Of a DNA stretch of 64,000 bases, positions 51,313 through 60,357 are shown one piece after another. A program made the translations under genes and the position numbers. The notes under the pieces were generated by a model. That model was given only the letters and a program-made list of their open reading frames with translations. It was not told the DNA's origin and searched no databases. How positions within the stretch are numbered: position 1 is the stretch's first letter; each line of letters opens with the position of its first letter. Origin of the DNA: Spiribacter vilamensis (lineage in GTDB: Bacteria > Pseudomonadota > Gammaproteobacteria > Nitrococcales > Nitrococcaceae); the NCBI RefSeq assembly GCF_004217415.1, contig NZ_SHLI01000001.1, positions 1,817,239 to 1,881,238 on the forward strand, given 5' to 3'.

Positions 51313-52222
51313 CTATAGGGCCCCCGTGCCGGCCGATGACGAGATCAGCCTGTTCGAACTCTGGGATGTGCTTGTCCGACGCCGCAGGACGATCATCGTC
51401 GTGTTCATCCTGGCCTTCGGGATTACCGCGGGCTATGGCCTGCTCAAGGAGCCTGTTCACCGGCTGACCGCGGTGATGGATGTCGGCCGGATCCCGAACC
51501 TACCGGATAATCCGACGACCTCCATCGATCCCTCGGACGCCGTGGCCCCGCTGGAAGCGGCGGGTTCGGTGGTGACCCGACTCAACGAGGTGTTGATTCC
51601 CCGGGTTCGGGAGGAGAACTCGGCGACGATGGCCGGATTGCCGGCCGTGAACGCCGGAGTCGCGGACAGCCGCGCCGGACTGATCCGCCTCACCGCCGAG
51701 GCCCCCGACAGTGTCACTGAGGACACGCAGACCCTCATGACACGGATCCTGGATGTGAGCGTCTCGGACTACCGCTCCCAGTGGCAGGCACAGTCGCGTT
51801 GGCTGGAGGATCGGATCGACTCCCTCGAGCGGCGGGAGGCCGCCATCAACAGCCGAATGCCCGCAGGCAATCGCGGTGCGATGGATGAGGCGCTGGGGCT
51901 GACCGGTGAGGAAGGCGAAGCCGCCGGTACCCAGGTGATGCACGACCTGATCACGACGGCCATCAATTACCGTTCCGAGGCCTACCGCTGGGATCTCGAC
52001 GACGAGCTATCGGCGCTGCGGATGGCGTCTTCACAGATGGCCGGCCCGCGGATTGAGCGCGAGCCTGCCGTATCGGAGAGCGGCATTGGTGCGAGTACCA
52101 GCCTGTTGCTCGCTCTCGGCGCCGTCCTCGGCCTGATGCTGGGCGTGTTCGCGGCGTTCATCCGCGAATTCCTGTTCAATGCCCGCCAGTACCGCGAGCA
52201 GCCGGACGCCGATCAGACCTGA
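51305..52222 (+). CDS. Wzz-like polysaccharide chain length determinant
   Basis: A 305-residue inner membrane protein. It begins with the Wzz-type [20 protein letters not shown], followed by membrane helix 1 (about 28-47, [18 protein letters not shown]), a periplasmic part with moderate coiled coil ([20 protein letters not shown]), and a C-terminal helix ([20 protein letters not shown], about 263-283). This is the two-helix layout of polysaccharide co-polymerases, which set O-antigen or capsule chain length. The kinase domain of Wzc-type proteins is missing. Its end overlaps the convergent epimerase by ten bases. Confidence 0.82.
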   Translation: MNDYRAPVPADDEISLFELWDVLVRRRRTIIVVFILAFGITAGYGLLKEPVHRLTAVMDVGRIPNLPDNPTTSIDPSDAVAPLEAAGSVVTRLNEVLIPRVREENSATMAGLPAVNAGVADSRAGLIRLTAEAPDSVTEDTQTLMTRILDVSVSDYRSQWQAQSRWLEDRIDSLERREAAINSRMPAGNRGAMDEALGLTGEEGEAAGTQVMHDLITTAINYRSEAYRWDLDDELSALRMASSQMAGPRIEREPAVSESGIGASTSLLLALGAVLGLMLGVFAAFIREFLFNARQYREQPDADQT

Positions 52223-53235
52223 TAGTAGTCCCGATACCACTCCACAAAGCGGCGCACGCCCTCTTCCACCGGTGTTGAGGGCTGGTAGCCGACGGCCTGT
52301 TTGAGGTCGTCGGCGCTGGCCCAGGTGTCGGGTACGTCGCCGGCCTGTAGCGGCAGCATCTCCATCTCGGCCTTTTTGCCCAGGCATTCCTCGAGCACGC
52401 GGATATAGTCGAGCAGCTGGACCGGCTGGTTGTTGCCGATGTTGAACAGCCGCCAGGGCGCCTGGCTGGTGGCGGGATCGGGGGCGTCGCTGCGCCAGTC
52501 CGGGTTGCCGGCGGCGACGTCGTCGCAGGCGCGGATCACGCCCTCGGCGATGTCCTCGACGAAGGTGAAGTCGCGCTGGTGGTGGCCGTGGTTGAACACC
52601 TGGATGGGCTCGCCGGCGAGGATCTTGCGGGTAAACAGGAACAGCGCCATGTCCGGCCGGCCCCAGGGCCCGTAGACCGTGAAGAACCGCAGCCCCGTGC
52701 AGGGCAGGCCGAACAGGTGGGCGTAGCTGTGGGCCATCAGCTCGTTGGCGCGCTTGGTGGCGCCGTAGATGGCGAGCGGATGGTCGGCCGGCTCGTGCTC
52801 GGTAAAGGGCATGTGGGTATTGGCGCCGTACACCGAGCTGGTGGAGGCGTAGACCAGGTGCTGGACGTCGTTGTAGCGACAGCCCTCGAGCACATTCAGA
52901 AAGCCGGTGACGTTGCTGTCGACATAGGCCTGGGGGTTGTCGAGGGAATAGCGCACCCCGGCCTGGGCGGCCAGGCTGATCACTCGGTCGAAGCCCTCGT
53001 CGGCGAACAGGGCCCGCATGGCGTCGGCATCGGCCAGGTCCATGCGGTGGAAGCGGAACCGGCCGGGGCCGTCGCCCTCGCGGGTCATCAGCCGGGCCAG
53101 GCGCGCCTCCTTGAGGCTGACGTCGTAGTAGTCGTTGACGTTATCCAGCCCCACCACGGTATCGCCGCGGGCAAGGAGCTGTTCGCAGGTGTGATAGCCG
53201 ATGAATCCGGCGGCGCCGGTGACAAGTACCTTCAT
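52213..53235 (-). CDS. NAD-dependent epimerase, UDP-glucuronate 4-epimerase-like
   Basis: A 340-residue extended short-chain dehydrogenase. The Rossmann motif GAAGFIG starts at residue 8, and the catalytic YGATK (Tyr, Lys) is preceded by [27 protein letters not shown] and [35 protein letters not shown] are characteristic of UDP-glucuronate 4-epimerases that make UDP-galacturonate. ATG 53235 is chosen over an in-frame start 75 bases upstream. It is read opposite to the neighbouring polysaccharide genes. Confidence 0.9.
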   Translation of the reverse strand: MKVLVTGAAGFIGYHTCEQLLARGDTVVGLDNVNDYYDVSLKEARLARLMTREGDGPGRFRFHRMDLADADAMRALFADEGFDRVISLAAQAGVRYSLDNPQAYVDSNVTGFLNVLEGCRYNDVQHLVYASTSSVYGANTHMPFTEHEPADHPLAIYGATKRANELMAHSYAHLFGLPCTGLRFFTVYGPWGRPDMALFLFTRKILAGEPIQVFNHGHHQRDFTFVEDIAEGVIRACDDVAAGNPDWRSDAPDPATSQAPWRLFNIGNNQPVQLLDYIRVLEECLGKKAEMEMLPLQAGDVPDTWASADDLKQAVGYQPSTPVEEGVRRFVEWYRDYYQV

Positions 53236-53377
53236 GGCTGCAGACGATACCGGGTGACGGCGCCGGGAGCCAGTTCGACGGAGGCCCCCTCCACGTGGAG
53301 GGGTTGCCATGCGCTACCCCATCCCGGCACTTTATGTCGCATACTTGTTCACGGATTGAACGCATCGGAGGGTGACG

Positions 53378-53875
53378 TTGAAGCACTGGTATGCCATCTA
53401 CTGCAAGCCGCGCGAGGACGAGCGCGCCGAGCTGCACCTGGGTCTGCAGGATTTCGAGGTGTTCCGCCCGAAGCATCGGGTGCGACGCAAGCGCCCCGGC
53501 GGTATGGCGACGCTGATCGAATCGCTGTTCCCGCGTTATCTGTTCATCCATCTGGATGACATCGCTGAGAACTGGGCACCGATCCGCTCAACCCGCGGGG
53601 TGGCGGGCATGGTGCGCTGGGGCGGCCACGCCCCGCCGGTGCCGAATCACGTGGTGGAGTGCCTGCAGCGGAACGTCGACGAGGTGGGCTGCATCCCCAC
53701 GCCGCCGTCGGATTACAAGCCGGGCGACCGGGTGCGCATCCTGGAGGGGCCGTTCGCCGGGCTGGAGGGCCTGTTCTACCGCCGGCGCGATGACGAGCGC
53801 ATCATGCTGCTCATGGAGATCATGAAACAGCCGCAGAAGATGACGGTGTCGGAGTCGATGGTGGCGAGGGCGTGA
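53378..53875 (+). CDS. rfaH: Transcription antitermination protein RfaH
   Basis: A 165-residue NusG paralogue. The N-terminal NGN domain has KHWYAIYCKPREDERAELHL, FRPKHRVRRKR and ESLFPRYLFIHLDD, which are RfaH-type. The C-terminal KOW domain has YKPGDRVRILEGPFAGLEGLF. RfaH is recruited at ops sites in transcribed leaders and lets polymerase run through long surface-polysaccharide operons. TTG 53378 is chosen because GGAGG is six bases upstream. An exact ops sequence lies 102 bases after its stop. Confidence 0.92.
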   Translation: MKHWYAIYCKPREDERAELHLGLQDFEVFRPKHRVRRKRPGGMATLIESLFPRYLFIHLDDIAENWAPIRSTRGVAGMVRWGGHAPPVPNHVVECLQRNVDEVGCIPTPPSDYKPGDRVRILEGPFAGLEGLFYRRRDDERIMLLMEIMKQPQKMTVSESMVARA

Positions 53876-53977
53876 GGGAGACGAGGCCTTCTGATTGACT
53901 GGATGTTGTGGGGTCCATCACACTTCGCGGAAATTGGATTTGGGCGCTGATTCGCTAAAGAGGGCGGGGTCGGTATC

Positions 53978-53990
53978 GGCGGTAGCGTGT
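53978..53990 (+). promoter_or_regulatory. ops element (RfaH recruitment site)
   Basis: GGCGGTAGCGTGT contains the complete ops core GGCGGTAGCGTG known from E. coli RfaH-controlled operons. It lies in the untranslated leader between rfaH and the first gene of the polysaccharide cluster, on the sense strand, where the polymerase would pause and load RfaH. Confidence 0.88.
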
Positions 53991-54000
53991 CTAAATTACT

Positions 54001-54081
54001 GTAGGGGCGCGGGATTGGTGGGTTCCAACCGCCTCCGCGTTCCCGAAGTCGGCGGCCGGAACCCACCAATCCCGCGCTACA
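54001..54081 (+). repeat. Long imperfect hairpin downstream of ops
   Basis: A left arm at 54001-54026 (GTAGGGGCGCGGGATTGG and on) pairs with the right arm at 54058-54080 (GGAACCCACCAATCCCGCGC and on). About 23 bases pair perfectly, with a three-base GGG bulge. The loop has its own CCGCC/GGCGG pair. It sits 10 bases after the ops site, in the leader. The right arm is also the end of the first direct repeat unit. No T tract follows. Confidence 0.8.
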
Positions 54082-54194
54082 GCTCGTCGTCGTGTTCTTG
54101 AGGTCGGCGGCTAAAGGCAGCCAATCCCATAGCACACCCCATCCTCCGTGTTCGTGAAGTCGGCGGCGGGAATCCACCAGTCCCGCGCGACACC
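54032..54194 (+). repeat. Three degenerate ~55-base tandem repeats in the polysaccharide leader
   Basis: Units at about 54032-54081, 54085-54136 and 54141-54194 share CGTGTTCnTGAAGTCGGCGG followed by GGAAnCCACCAATCCCGCG. The GTCGGCGG core recurs at 54048, 54103 and 54159, a 55-56 base period. With the ops site they fill the 342-base gap between rfaH and the MarR-type regulator gene. The rest of the gap (53876-53977) shows only a weak TTGACT (53895-53900). Confidence 0.8.
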
Positions 54195-54217
54195 GTATCT
54201 CTGCGTAGTAATCATTA

Positions 54218-54583
54218 ATGTCTGGTATTTCGAACACGGCGTCGCTGGATGAGGGTTTGGCGTTGCGGGCGTTGGAGGCGTTGGAGCGGGATCCGACGTT
54301 GAGTCAGCGGGCGTTGTCGCGGGAGCTGGGGGTGAGTCTGGGGAAGACGCACTACTGCCTGCGGGCGCTGATCGACAAGGGGCTGGTGAAGCTGTCGAAC
54401 TTCCAGCACAGCCCGCGCAAGCTCCGATACGTCTATCTCCTCACGCCGCAGGGCATCGAGGAGAAGACGCGTATCACGTTTACCTTCTTGCGCCGCAAGG
54501 AGGCGGAGTACCAGGCGCTTCAGGCGGAGATCGCTGAGTTGCGGGCGCGGGTTGGGGCAGTGCCAAGTGGCGGTGCGGAGTAG
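54218..54583 (+). CDS. MarR family EPS-associated transcriptional regulator
   Basis: A 121-residue winged helix protein. Its helix-turn-helix region is ALERDPTLSQRALSRELGVSLGKTHYCLRALIDKGLVKL, followed by a wing (SPRKLRYVYLLTPQGIEEK) and a C-terminal coiled-coil helix. This matches the family of small MarR-like regulators found at the head of exopolysaccharide clusters (TIGR04176 type). It is the first gene after the ops site and repeat leader. Confidence 0.88.
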   Translation: MSGISNTASLDEGLALRALEALERDPTLSQRALSRELGVSLGKTHYCLRALIDKGLVKLSNFQHSPRKLRYVYLLTPQGIEEKTRITFTFLRRKEAEYQALQAEIAELRARVGAVPSGGAE

Positions 54584-54699
54584 GTAATCGATTGCGCGAA
54601 CGGCGCTTATACGTGGTAAGCAGTTAGCATCGGTCGCGAAAAATTTACTTTGCCTCAATACCTCAATGACAAAAGCGCCAATGAGGAGGGGTGCAGGGA

Positions 54700-55167
54700 A
54701 TGATTAGCGCAGGCATCGAACTCGCCAGGTTCTTCTACGAGAGTTACCAAGCGGATGCCGCCAACGATCTAGGTAAACAACGCATCCAAGAGACGATTCA
54801 TCGCGAGCTCATGCTCAACGCGGAACTGGTCGGCGAAGCTAGCGAAGTGGTGGACCGCGAACCGCTCCTAGCCCATTCGCTCCTGATGCAGACTGAAACT
54901 GAGGGGTTTGCCGCGCTCGCAACGGCGGGCCTACCACTGGCCAGAATTTTCTCTGCGGGATGGTCTATGGACAAACACCCGAGAGTTACCGACCGTAGTA
55001 AGTTCGCAACCATTAGCCGGGTGAGTGAGCTCGTGGAACGCGCCTATCATCGGATACGCATCCAACAGATACGCAGCGAGATTGGACAGGAAAAAGCCTC
55101 AGCATCGCTCGGTTATCTCAAAATCCTGCTAGCTAAAGCGGCGCAGGCAACCCGCCCGGAAAACTAA
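54700..55167 (+). CDS. Hypothetical protein in the polysaccharide locus
   Basis: A 155-residue, mostly helical protein that I do not recognise. It has a hydrophobic N-terminal stretch (ISAGIELARFFYESY), a charged middle, and a C-terminal SLGYLKILLAKAA. No signal peptide, membrane helix or catalytic motif is evident. GAGGAGGG precedes the ATG at 54700; a GTG at 54691 is possible but too close to that site. Base composition is lower in GC than the flanking housekeeping genes. Confidence 0.6.
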   Translation: MISAGIELARFFYESYQADAANDLGKQRIQETIHRELMLNAELVGEASEVVDREPLLAHSLLMQTETEGFAALATAGLPLARIFSAGWSMDKHPRVTDRSKFATISRVSELVERAYHRIRIQQIRSEIGQEKASASLGYLKILLAKAAQATRPEN

Positions 55168-55218
55168 AAGCACCGATATCCTGCGGCGATTATCCAACAA
55201 AACCACAACCCAAAGCCT

Positions 55219-56328
55219 ATGACACACCCCACCATCCCTTTCATCGACCTCAAATCCCAGTTTTCGGCCCTCGAGCCCCAGATCCGTGAGCGCATGGATC
55301 GGGTGCTGGCGCATGGCCAGTACATCCTCGGCCCGGAAGTGACGGAGCTGGAAGAGCAGCTTGCCGATTTCGTTGGCGTTACCCACTGCTATGGCGTCGC
55401 GTCGGGAACGGACGCGCTCCAGATCGCCTTGATGGCGCTCGGGGTGGGGCCGGGCGATGAAGTTATTACGGTGCCCTATACCTGGATTTCATCCGCCGAG
55501 ACGATTGCTCTGGTGGGGGCCAGGCCCGTGTTCGTGGATATCCAGCCGGATACCTGGAACATGGACCCGACGCAGCTGGAGGCGGCGATCACCGAACGCA
55601 CACGGGCGATTATGCCGGTGGGGATCTATGGTCAGCCCGCGGATATGGCTGCGGTGAATGCCATCGCGGATCGTCATGGGCTTCTGGTGGTAGAGGATGC
55701 CGCGCAGAGCCTGGGCAGCACCCACCACGGCAAGCGTGCCGGTGGGCTGGGGACGATCGGTTGCACCTCGTTTTTCCCGAGCAAGCCGCTCGGTTGTTAC
55801 GGCGACGGTGGTGCTCTGTTCACCGACAATCCCGATCTCGCCCAGCGTATGAAGCAGATCCGCAATCACGGGCAGGCGAAAAAGCACCACCACCCGATCC
55901 TTGGCATCAACGCCCGTCTCGATACACTGCAGGCTGCGGTCCTGCTGGCGAAGCTCGAGGTCTTTGATCAGGAGATTGATCAGCGGCAGACGGTGGCAAG
56001 CCACTACGCTCGAGCGCTGAGCGGCTCGAGTATCAAGGCGCCACAGGTCGCCAATTCCAATACCTCGGTCTGGGCGCAGTACACGGTGTTGTCGGATGAC
56101 CGGGAGGCGCTGAAGGAGCGCCTTAAGGCCGAGGGCATTCCCTCGGTCAATTACTATGCGGTCCCGATGCATCGGCAGCCGGTGTTCGCCGACCTTGGCT
56201 ATCAGGCCGGCGACTTCCCGGTCAGTGAGCACGTCGCCGATCATTGCCTGAGCCTGCCGATGAGTCCGGCACTGACGGCGTCGCAGATCGACCATATTAC
56301 GTCCACGCTCGTCGCCCGTGCCGACTGA
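55219..56328 (+). CDS. DegT/DnrJ/EryC1/StrS aminotransferase (WbpE-like)
   Basis: A 369-residue PLP-dependent sugar aminotransferase. The PLP lysine is Lys189 in FFPSKPLGCYGDGGAL, and VVEDAAQSLGS carries the pyridine-binding aspartate. YGVASGTDALQIALMALGVG is a typical family segment. With the adjacent oxidoreductase and acetyltransferase it fits WbpE, which aminates UDP-3-keto-GlcNAcA. The sugar assignment relies on this context. Confidence 0.88.
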   Translation: MTHPTIPFIDLKSQFSALEPQIRERMDRVLAHGQYILGPEVTELEEQLADFVGVTHCYGVASGTDALQIALMALGVGPGDEVITVPYTWISSAETIALVGARPVFVDIQPDTWNMDPTQLEAAITERTRAIMPVGIYGQPADMAAVNAIADRHGLLVVEDAAQSLGSTHHGKRAGGLGTIGCTSFFPSKPLGCYGDGGALFTDNPDLAQRMKQIRNHGQAKKHHHPILGINARLDTLQAAVLLAKLEVFDQEIDQRQTVASHYARALSGSSIKAPQVANSNTSVWAQYTVLSDDREALKERLKAEGIPSVNYYAVPMHRQPVFADLGYQAGDFPVSEHVADHCLSLPMSPALTASQIDHITSTLVARAD

Positions 56329-56348
56329 GCTCACCCCTCTGGAAACCT

Positions 56349-57413
56349 ATGTATCGCGAACAAGCCAACCCCATTACCGGCCGACGTATCCGTGTCGCGA
56401 TCGTCGGCTGCGGCCGGATCGCCAACAAGCATTTCGAGGCGCTGGAAAAGCATCAGGACAATCTGGAGCTGGTCGCCGTCTGCGATAGTCACCCGGAGAC
56501 GCTCAAGGCCGCCGAGGCGCGCACGGGTGCCCAGGGTTATGCCAGTTATCCGGCCCTGCTGCAGTCGGCGGACATCGATGCGGTAATCCTCTGCACGCCG
56601 AGTGGCATGCATTCGCCGCAGACCATCGCTGCTGCAAGGGCCGGTAAGCACGTGATCACGGAAAAGCCCATGGCGACGCGCTGGGCGGATGGTCAGCGGA
56701 TGGTGAGGGCATGCGACGATGCGGGCGTGGGTCTGTTCGTGGTCAAGCAGAACCGGCGTAACGCGACGTTGCAGCTCTTGAAGCAGGCCGTGGAGCAGAG
56801 GCGCTTCGGCCGTATCTACATGGTCAACCTCAACGTCTTCTGGACCCGCCCGCAGGAGTATTACGACTCGGCCCGCTGGCGCGGGACCTGGGAGTTCGAT
56901 GGCGGCGCGTTCATGAACCAGGCCAGCCACTACGTGGACCTTTTGGACTGGTTGATCGGGCCGATCGAGAGTGTGCAGGCGTATACCGGAACACTGGCGC
57001 GGGATATTGAAGTCGAGGATTCCGGGGTGTTGAACGTGCGCTGGCGGAATGGTGCGCTGGGCAGCATGGCCGTGACGATGCTCACCTACCCGAAGAATCT
57101 TGAGGGCTCCATCACGATTCTGGGCGAGAAGGGCACGGTGCGTGTGGGGGGTGTCGCCGTGAATGAGATTCAGAACTGGCAGTTCGAAGATCATCGGCCC
57201 GAGGACGACAACATCCACGAGGCGAGCTATGAGACCACCTCGGTCTACGGCTTCGGCCACCCGGCCTATTACGAGAACGTGATCGCTACTCTGCGTGGCG
57301 AGGCCGAGCCGGACACCGACGGCCGCGAGGGCCTGAAGTCCCTGGAGGTCCTCATTGCCACTTACTTGTCTGCCCGAGACGGCCGTCAGATCGCCCTGCC
57401 GCTGGAGTACTAG
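56349..57413 (+). CDS. Gfo/Idh/MocA oxidoreductase (WbpB/WlbA-like)
   Basis: A 354-residue NAD(P)-dependent sugar dehydrogenase. The Rossmann fold starts at [14 protein letters not shown] (about residue 14) and the catalytic EKP motif is ITEKPMA. The C-terminal domain has [20 protein letters not shown] with the conserved histidine. Placed between the WbpE-like and WbpD-like genes, it probably oxidises C3 of UDP-GlcNAcA. ATG 56349 is chosen by homology to the family start. Confidence 0.88.
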   Translation: MYREQANPITGRRIRVAIVGCGRIANKHFEALEKHQDNLELVAVCDSHPETLKAAEARTGAQGYASYPALLQSADIDAVILCTPSGMHSPQTIAAARAGKHVITEKPMATRWADGQRMVRACDDAGVGLFVVKQNRRNATLQLLKQAVEQRRFGRIYMVNLNVFWTRPQEYYDSARWRGTWEFDGGAFMNQASHYVDLLDWLIGPIESVQAYTGTLARDIEVEDSGVLNVRWRNGALGSMAVTMLTYPKNLEGSITILGEKGTVRVGGVAVNEIQNWQFEDHRPEDDNIHEASYETTSVYGFGHPAYYENVIATLRGEAEPDTDGREGLKSLEVLIATYLSARDGRQIALPLEY

Positions 57414-57421
57414 ACACCCTC

Positions 57422-58024
57422 ATGGCCGACTACAAGGTTCACGAGACCGCCATCGTCGACGAGGGCGCCACCATCGGTGCTGACTCCCGAGTTTGGCACT
57501 GGGTTCACGTCTGCGGGGGTGCGCGCATCGGGGAGAACTGCTCCTTCGGTCAGAACTGCTTCGTCGGCAACCGCGTGGTCATCGGCAACAATGTCAAAGT
57601 GCAAAACAACGTCTCGGTCTATGACGATGTCATCCTTGAAGACGATGTTTTCTGCGGTCCGAGCATGGTCTTCACCAACGTCTACAACCCCCGTGCCGCC
57701 GTCCCGCGCAAGGACGAATACCGGCCCACCCACGTGAAGTGGGGCGTGACCATCGGCGCTAACGCCACCATCGTCTGCGGCATCACCCTCCATGAGCACG
57801 CCTTCATCGCCGCCGGGGCGGTGGTGACCAAAGATGTGCCCGACTTCGCCCTCATGGGCGGCGTGCCCGCCAAACAGCTCGGCTGGATGAGCCGGTATGG
57901 GGAACGGATCCCGCTACCCGTTGAGGGCGAGGGCGAATACCGTTGCCCCCACCTAAATGATCTCTACCGGCTGGAAGGGGGCCAGATGAAGCTGGTAGAG
58001 GCTGGCTGCCTTCCTTCCCAGTAG
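57422..58024 (+). CDS. Sugar N-acetyltransferase (WbpD-like hexapeptide family)
   Basis: A 200-residue left-handed beta-helix acyltransferase with hexapeptide repeats ([50 protein letters not shown]). The [18 protein letters not shown] segment is typical of WbpD, the acetyltransferase acting on UDP-GlcNAc3NA. The acetylated product feeds synthesis of diacetamido-hexuronic acids in O-antigens. The enzyme making UDP-GlcNAcA (WbpA) is not in the window. Confidence 0.88.
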   Translation: MADYKVHETAIVDEGATIGADSRVWHWVHVCGGARIGENCSFGQNCFVGNRVVIGNNVKVQNNVSVYDDVILEDDVFCGPSMVFTNVYNPRAAVPRKDEYRPTHVKWGVTIGANATIVCGITLHEHAFIAAGAVVTKDVPDFALMGGVPAKQLGWMSRYGERIPLPVEGEGEYRCPHLNDLYRLEGGQMKLVEAGCLPSQ

Positions 58025-58063
58025 TAATGCGGAAAAAAGTCGTGCAATTCATGAGCCCGAAAG

Positions 58064-58101
58064 ATGCGTGATCCCAGCCACCGCTCGGCTGGATCCTGCA
58101 T
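58064..58101. repeat. Imperfect hairpin in the gap before wzx
   Basis: ATGC, GATCCCAGCC and GGCTGGATC, GCAT form an interrupted stem around a seven-base loop. No T tract follows. It lies in a 178-base non-coding gap in which nothing else was recognised. Confidence 0.45.
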
Positions 58102-58202
58102 AGGGACCTCATTCAATACATCGGGAGTCCTGCCCGTCTCACTGAACCGCTGCAGCACTGCTGAGCCTCTCGACTCTGAAACCATTCAGCTCTTTTGTTT
58201 TG

Positions 58203-59681
58203 ATGCAATTGTTGCGCATGGCCGCTGAGAAGTTGAAAAAAACGGCGCGGCGCCTGCTGCCCAGGAATCGCTTCGCCCGCAGCGTCAGCATTCTGGCCGG
58301 AGGTACCGCGGCAGGGCAGATTATCGTCGTCGCCGCCTCGCCAATCCTCACGCGGCTCTACAGCCCGGAAGACTTTGGCGTACTGGCCGTTTTTGCCTCC
58401 CTGCTGGGAATCCTCGGTGTCATTGCCAGCCTGCGCTACCAGCTCGCGATCCCACTACCGGAGACCGACGAGGAAGCGGCCAACGTCACCGCGCTCAGCC
58501 TGGTCGTGGTGCTGGGTATGGCCCTGCTAACCGCGGTCATCGCTATACCCTTCCGGCAGCCGATTGCCGACGCCCTGAATACCCCGCTTCTGGCGGATTA
58601 CATCTGGCTGCTGCCCCTGGGTCTGCTGCTAATGGGGATCTATCAGGTTTTCAACTATTGGGCTATTCGTAATAAGGCCTTTGGAGTACTCGCTCAAACG
58701 AAGCTTACCCAGAGCGTGGGCATGGTCGTAGTCCAGATCGGGGGGTATGCGCTCGGGCCAATCGCGCTATTGATTGGAAGGATCGTGGGGCAAGCGGCGG
58801 GTATATTCAGCTTAAGCACTACCGTAATAAATAAACACCGAGGCCAGTTTTTAGAAGTCACCTTTTCTAAGCTTGCCGGGTCTACTAAAAATCACCGATC
58901 CTTCCCTTTGATATCTACTTGGAGTGGGCTTTGTAGCTCTGGAGGATCACAGCTTCCTCCTTTGTTGATTGCCGTTATCTTGGGTCCTGGAGCTGCAGGT
59001 TTCTACGCACTTACAAACCGTGTCCTTTCACTGCCTGTGGGGGTTATTAGCAAATCAATGGGCGATGTCTTCTATGGTGAAGCCATAGAAGCCAATAAAA
59101 GAGAAAGTCTAGGTTTCTTGGTGGTAGACATTTATTCAAAAATGGTCGCCGCAAGTTTGCCAATAGCAGCGGTCCTTTTCTTTTCGGCGCCGGAAGCGTT
59201 TCGGTTGATATTCGGAGAAGATTGGGCAAAATCAGGTGAACTAGCAAGCTGGATGATACTTTGGGTCTTCTTCCAAGTTGTTACTACGCCCCTAGGAAAG
59301 GTGTTTCTTATCCTTGACCGTCACGGTTCTGCTTTGTTGTTTCAGTTGGCCTTCTTGGTGACTACGGTTATTTCTATTATAATCGGGGGGTTGTGGTTTG
59401 AAGATTTGATAGTATTGGTAGCAATTATGGCGACAGGCAGATCAGCTGTATATTGTTTCCGGCTTGGAAAAATACTAAAAATTTCTGAAGAACGAATACG
59501 GGAACTGTGGCATCCAATTTTTAGTAATCTTCCATATGCAGCACTATGCGCGTCACCTGTCATCTTTTCCGTTAATTTGCTATCAGAGACTGCTTATGAA
59601 AAATACATAAAGTTTTTCCTCTTTTGTCTTTCATTTCTCATGTCTGCAGTTCCCTTGCTGAAAATCTTTGCCAAACGCTAA
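58203..59681 (+). CDS. Wzx-type polysaccharide flippase
   Basis: A 492-residue membrane protein of the MATE-like oligosaccharide flippase family with about 12-14 helices. FARSVSILAGGTAAGQIIVVAASPILTRLYSPEDFG is the typical N-terminus. It moves lipid-linked repeat units across the inner membrane. Base composition changes inside the gene: 58441-58500 has 41 G/C of 60, and 58861-58920 has 25 of 60. The 3' half and the following genes are AT-rich, so the gene looks like a recombination mosaic. ATG 58203 is preferred over TTG 58200. Confidence 0.88.
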   Translation: MQLLRMAAEKLKKTARRLLPRNRFARSVSILAGGTAAGQIIVVAASPILTRLYSPEDFGVLAVFASLLGILGVIASLRYQLAIPLPETDEEAANVTALSLVVVLGMALLTAVIAIPFRQPIADALNTPLLADYIWLLPLGLLLMGIYQVFNYWAIRNKAFGVLAQTKLTQSVGMVVVQIGGYALGPIALLIGRIVGQAAGIFSLSTTVINKHRGQFLEVTFSKLAGSTKNHRSFPLISTWSGLCSSGGSQLPPLLIAVILGPGAAGFYALTNRVLSLPVGVISKSMGDVFYGEAIEANKRESLGFLVVDIYSKMVAASLPIAAVLFFSAPEAFRLIFGEDWAKSGELASWMILWVFFQVVTTPLGKVFLILDRHGSALLFQLAFLVTTVISIIIGGLWFEDLIVLVAIMATGRSAVYCFRLGKILKISEERIRELWHPIFSNLPYAALCASPVIFSVNLLSETAYEKYIKFFLFCLSFLMSAVPLLKIFAKR

Positions 59682-59712
59682 AACCCGCGTTCAGTTACAA
59701 CGGAGTGGCCGA

Positions 59713-60252
59713 ATGAAATTTGCACTTTTTAATCAGGCCCTCGGTAAAATTATTTTTGTTCTTTGGCCTAAATATTTAAAAGAAGGGAATGAGCACTCCG
59801 CGTATATTGTTATAAAGCATTGGTTCTTGCAGAAGATTCTCCGTATTAATGGAGATGTGCCTTGGCCTGTACATCCAACCTCAAAAGTAACGAAACCGCA
59901 GAACATTGTAAGAGGAACAAGAACCCCTGGTCTCTCTGCTGGATGTCATATCGACGGTAGAAACGGAATTGTTTTTGGCTCGAATGTTTGGATTGGTCCC
60001 TTTGTAGCAATCATATCAATGAATCATGACGTGAGTGATTATCATGTATATGTGCCGGAAAAACCAATTCTCATTGGGAAAAATTCTTGGCTGGCGACTA
60101 AATGCGTCATTTTGCCTGGGGTTTTCTTGGGAGAGCACACAGTGGTGGCCGCTGGAGCTGTCGTTACAAAATCCTTTCCTGAAGGTAACCAGCTGCTTGC
60201 TGGTGTTCCTGCTATTGTGGTTAAACAACTAGGTGACTATCAAGGTCTCTAA
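59713..60252 (+). CDS. Hexapeptide-repeat acyltransferase
   Basis: A 179-residue left-handed beta-helix acyltransferase of the Maa/WbbJ group. Features are GIVFGSNVWIGPFVAIISMNHD, GKNSWLATKCVILPGV and AGAVVTKSFPEGNQLLAGVPA. The histidine of SMNHD is the likely catalytic base. It probably O-acetylates a sugar of the surface polysaccharide. ATG 59713 has GGAG eight bases upstream; an earlier in-frame start overlapping wzx is less likely. It is AT-rich compared with the chromosome. Confidence 0.85.
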   Translation: MKFALFNQALGKIIFVLWPKYLKEGNEHSAYIVIKHWFLQKILRINGDVPWPVHPTSKVTKPQNIVRGTRTPGLSAGCHIDGRNGIVFGSNVWIGPFVAIISMNHDVSDYHVYVPEKPILIGKNSWLATKCVILPGVFLGEHTVVAAGAVVTKSFPEGNQLLAGVPAIVVKQLGDYQGL

Positions 60253-60357
60253 CTTGAGGCCTGCAAAGGTAAGTTGAACATTTAAACCCCTTTCTTGCGA
60301 GATGATCTTTCCCACCTGCAGTGGACACCTCAGTAACTTGTAGACTGGAGGTGAACC

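Noticed and set aside
54032-54194. CRISPR array from three ~55-base repeats
   Set aside because: The repeats are degenerate and almost adjacent, with no unique spacers of uniform length and no cas genes.
57964-58185. Small minus-strand gene after the WbpD-like gene
   Set aside because: Overlaps the end of a real gene, has no ribosome binding site and no recognisable product; the region looks non-coding.
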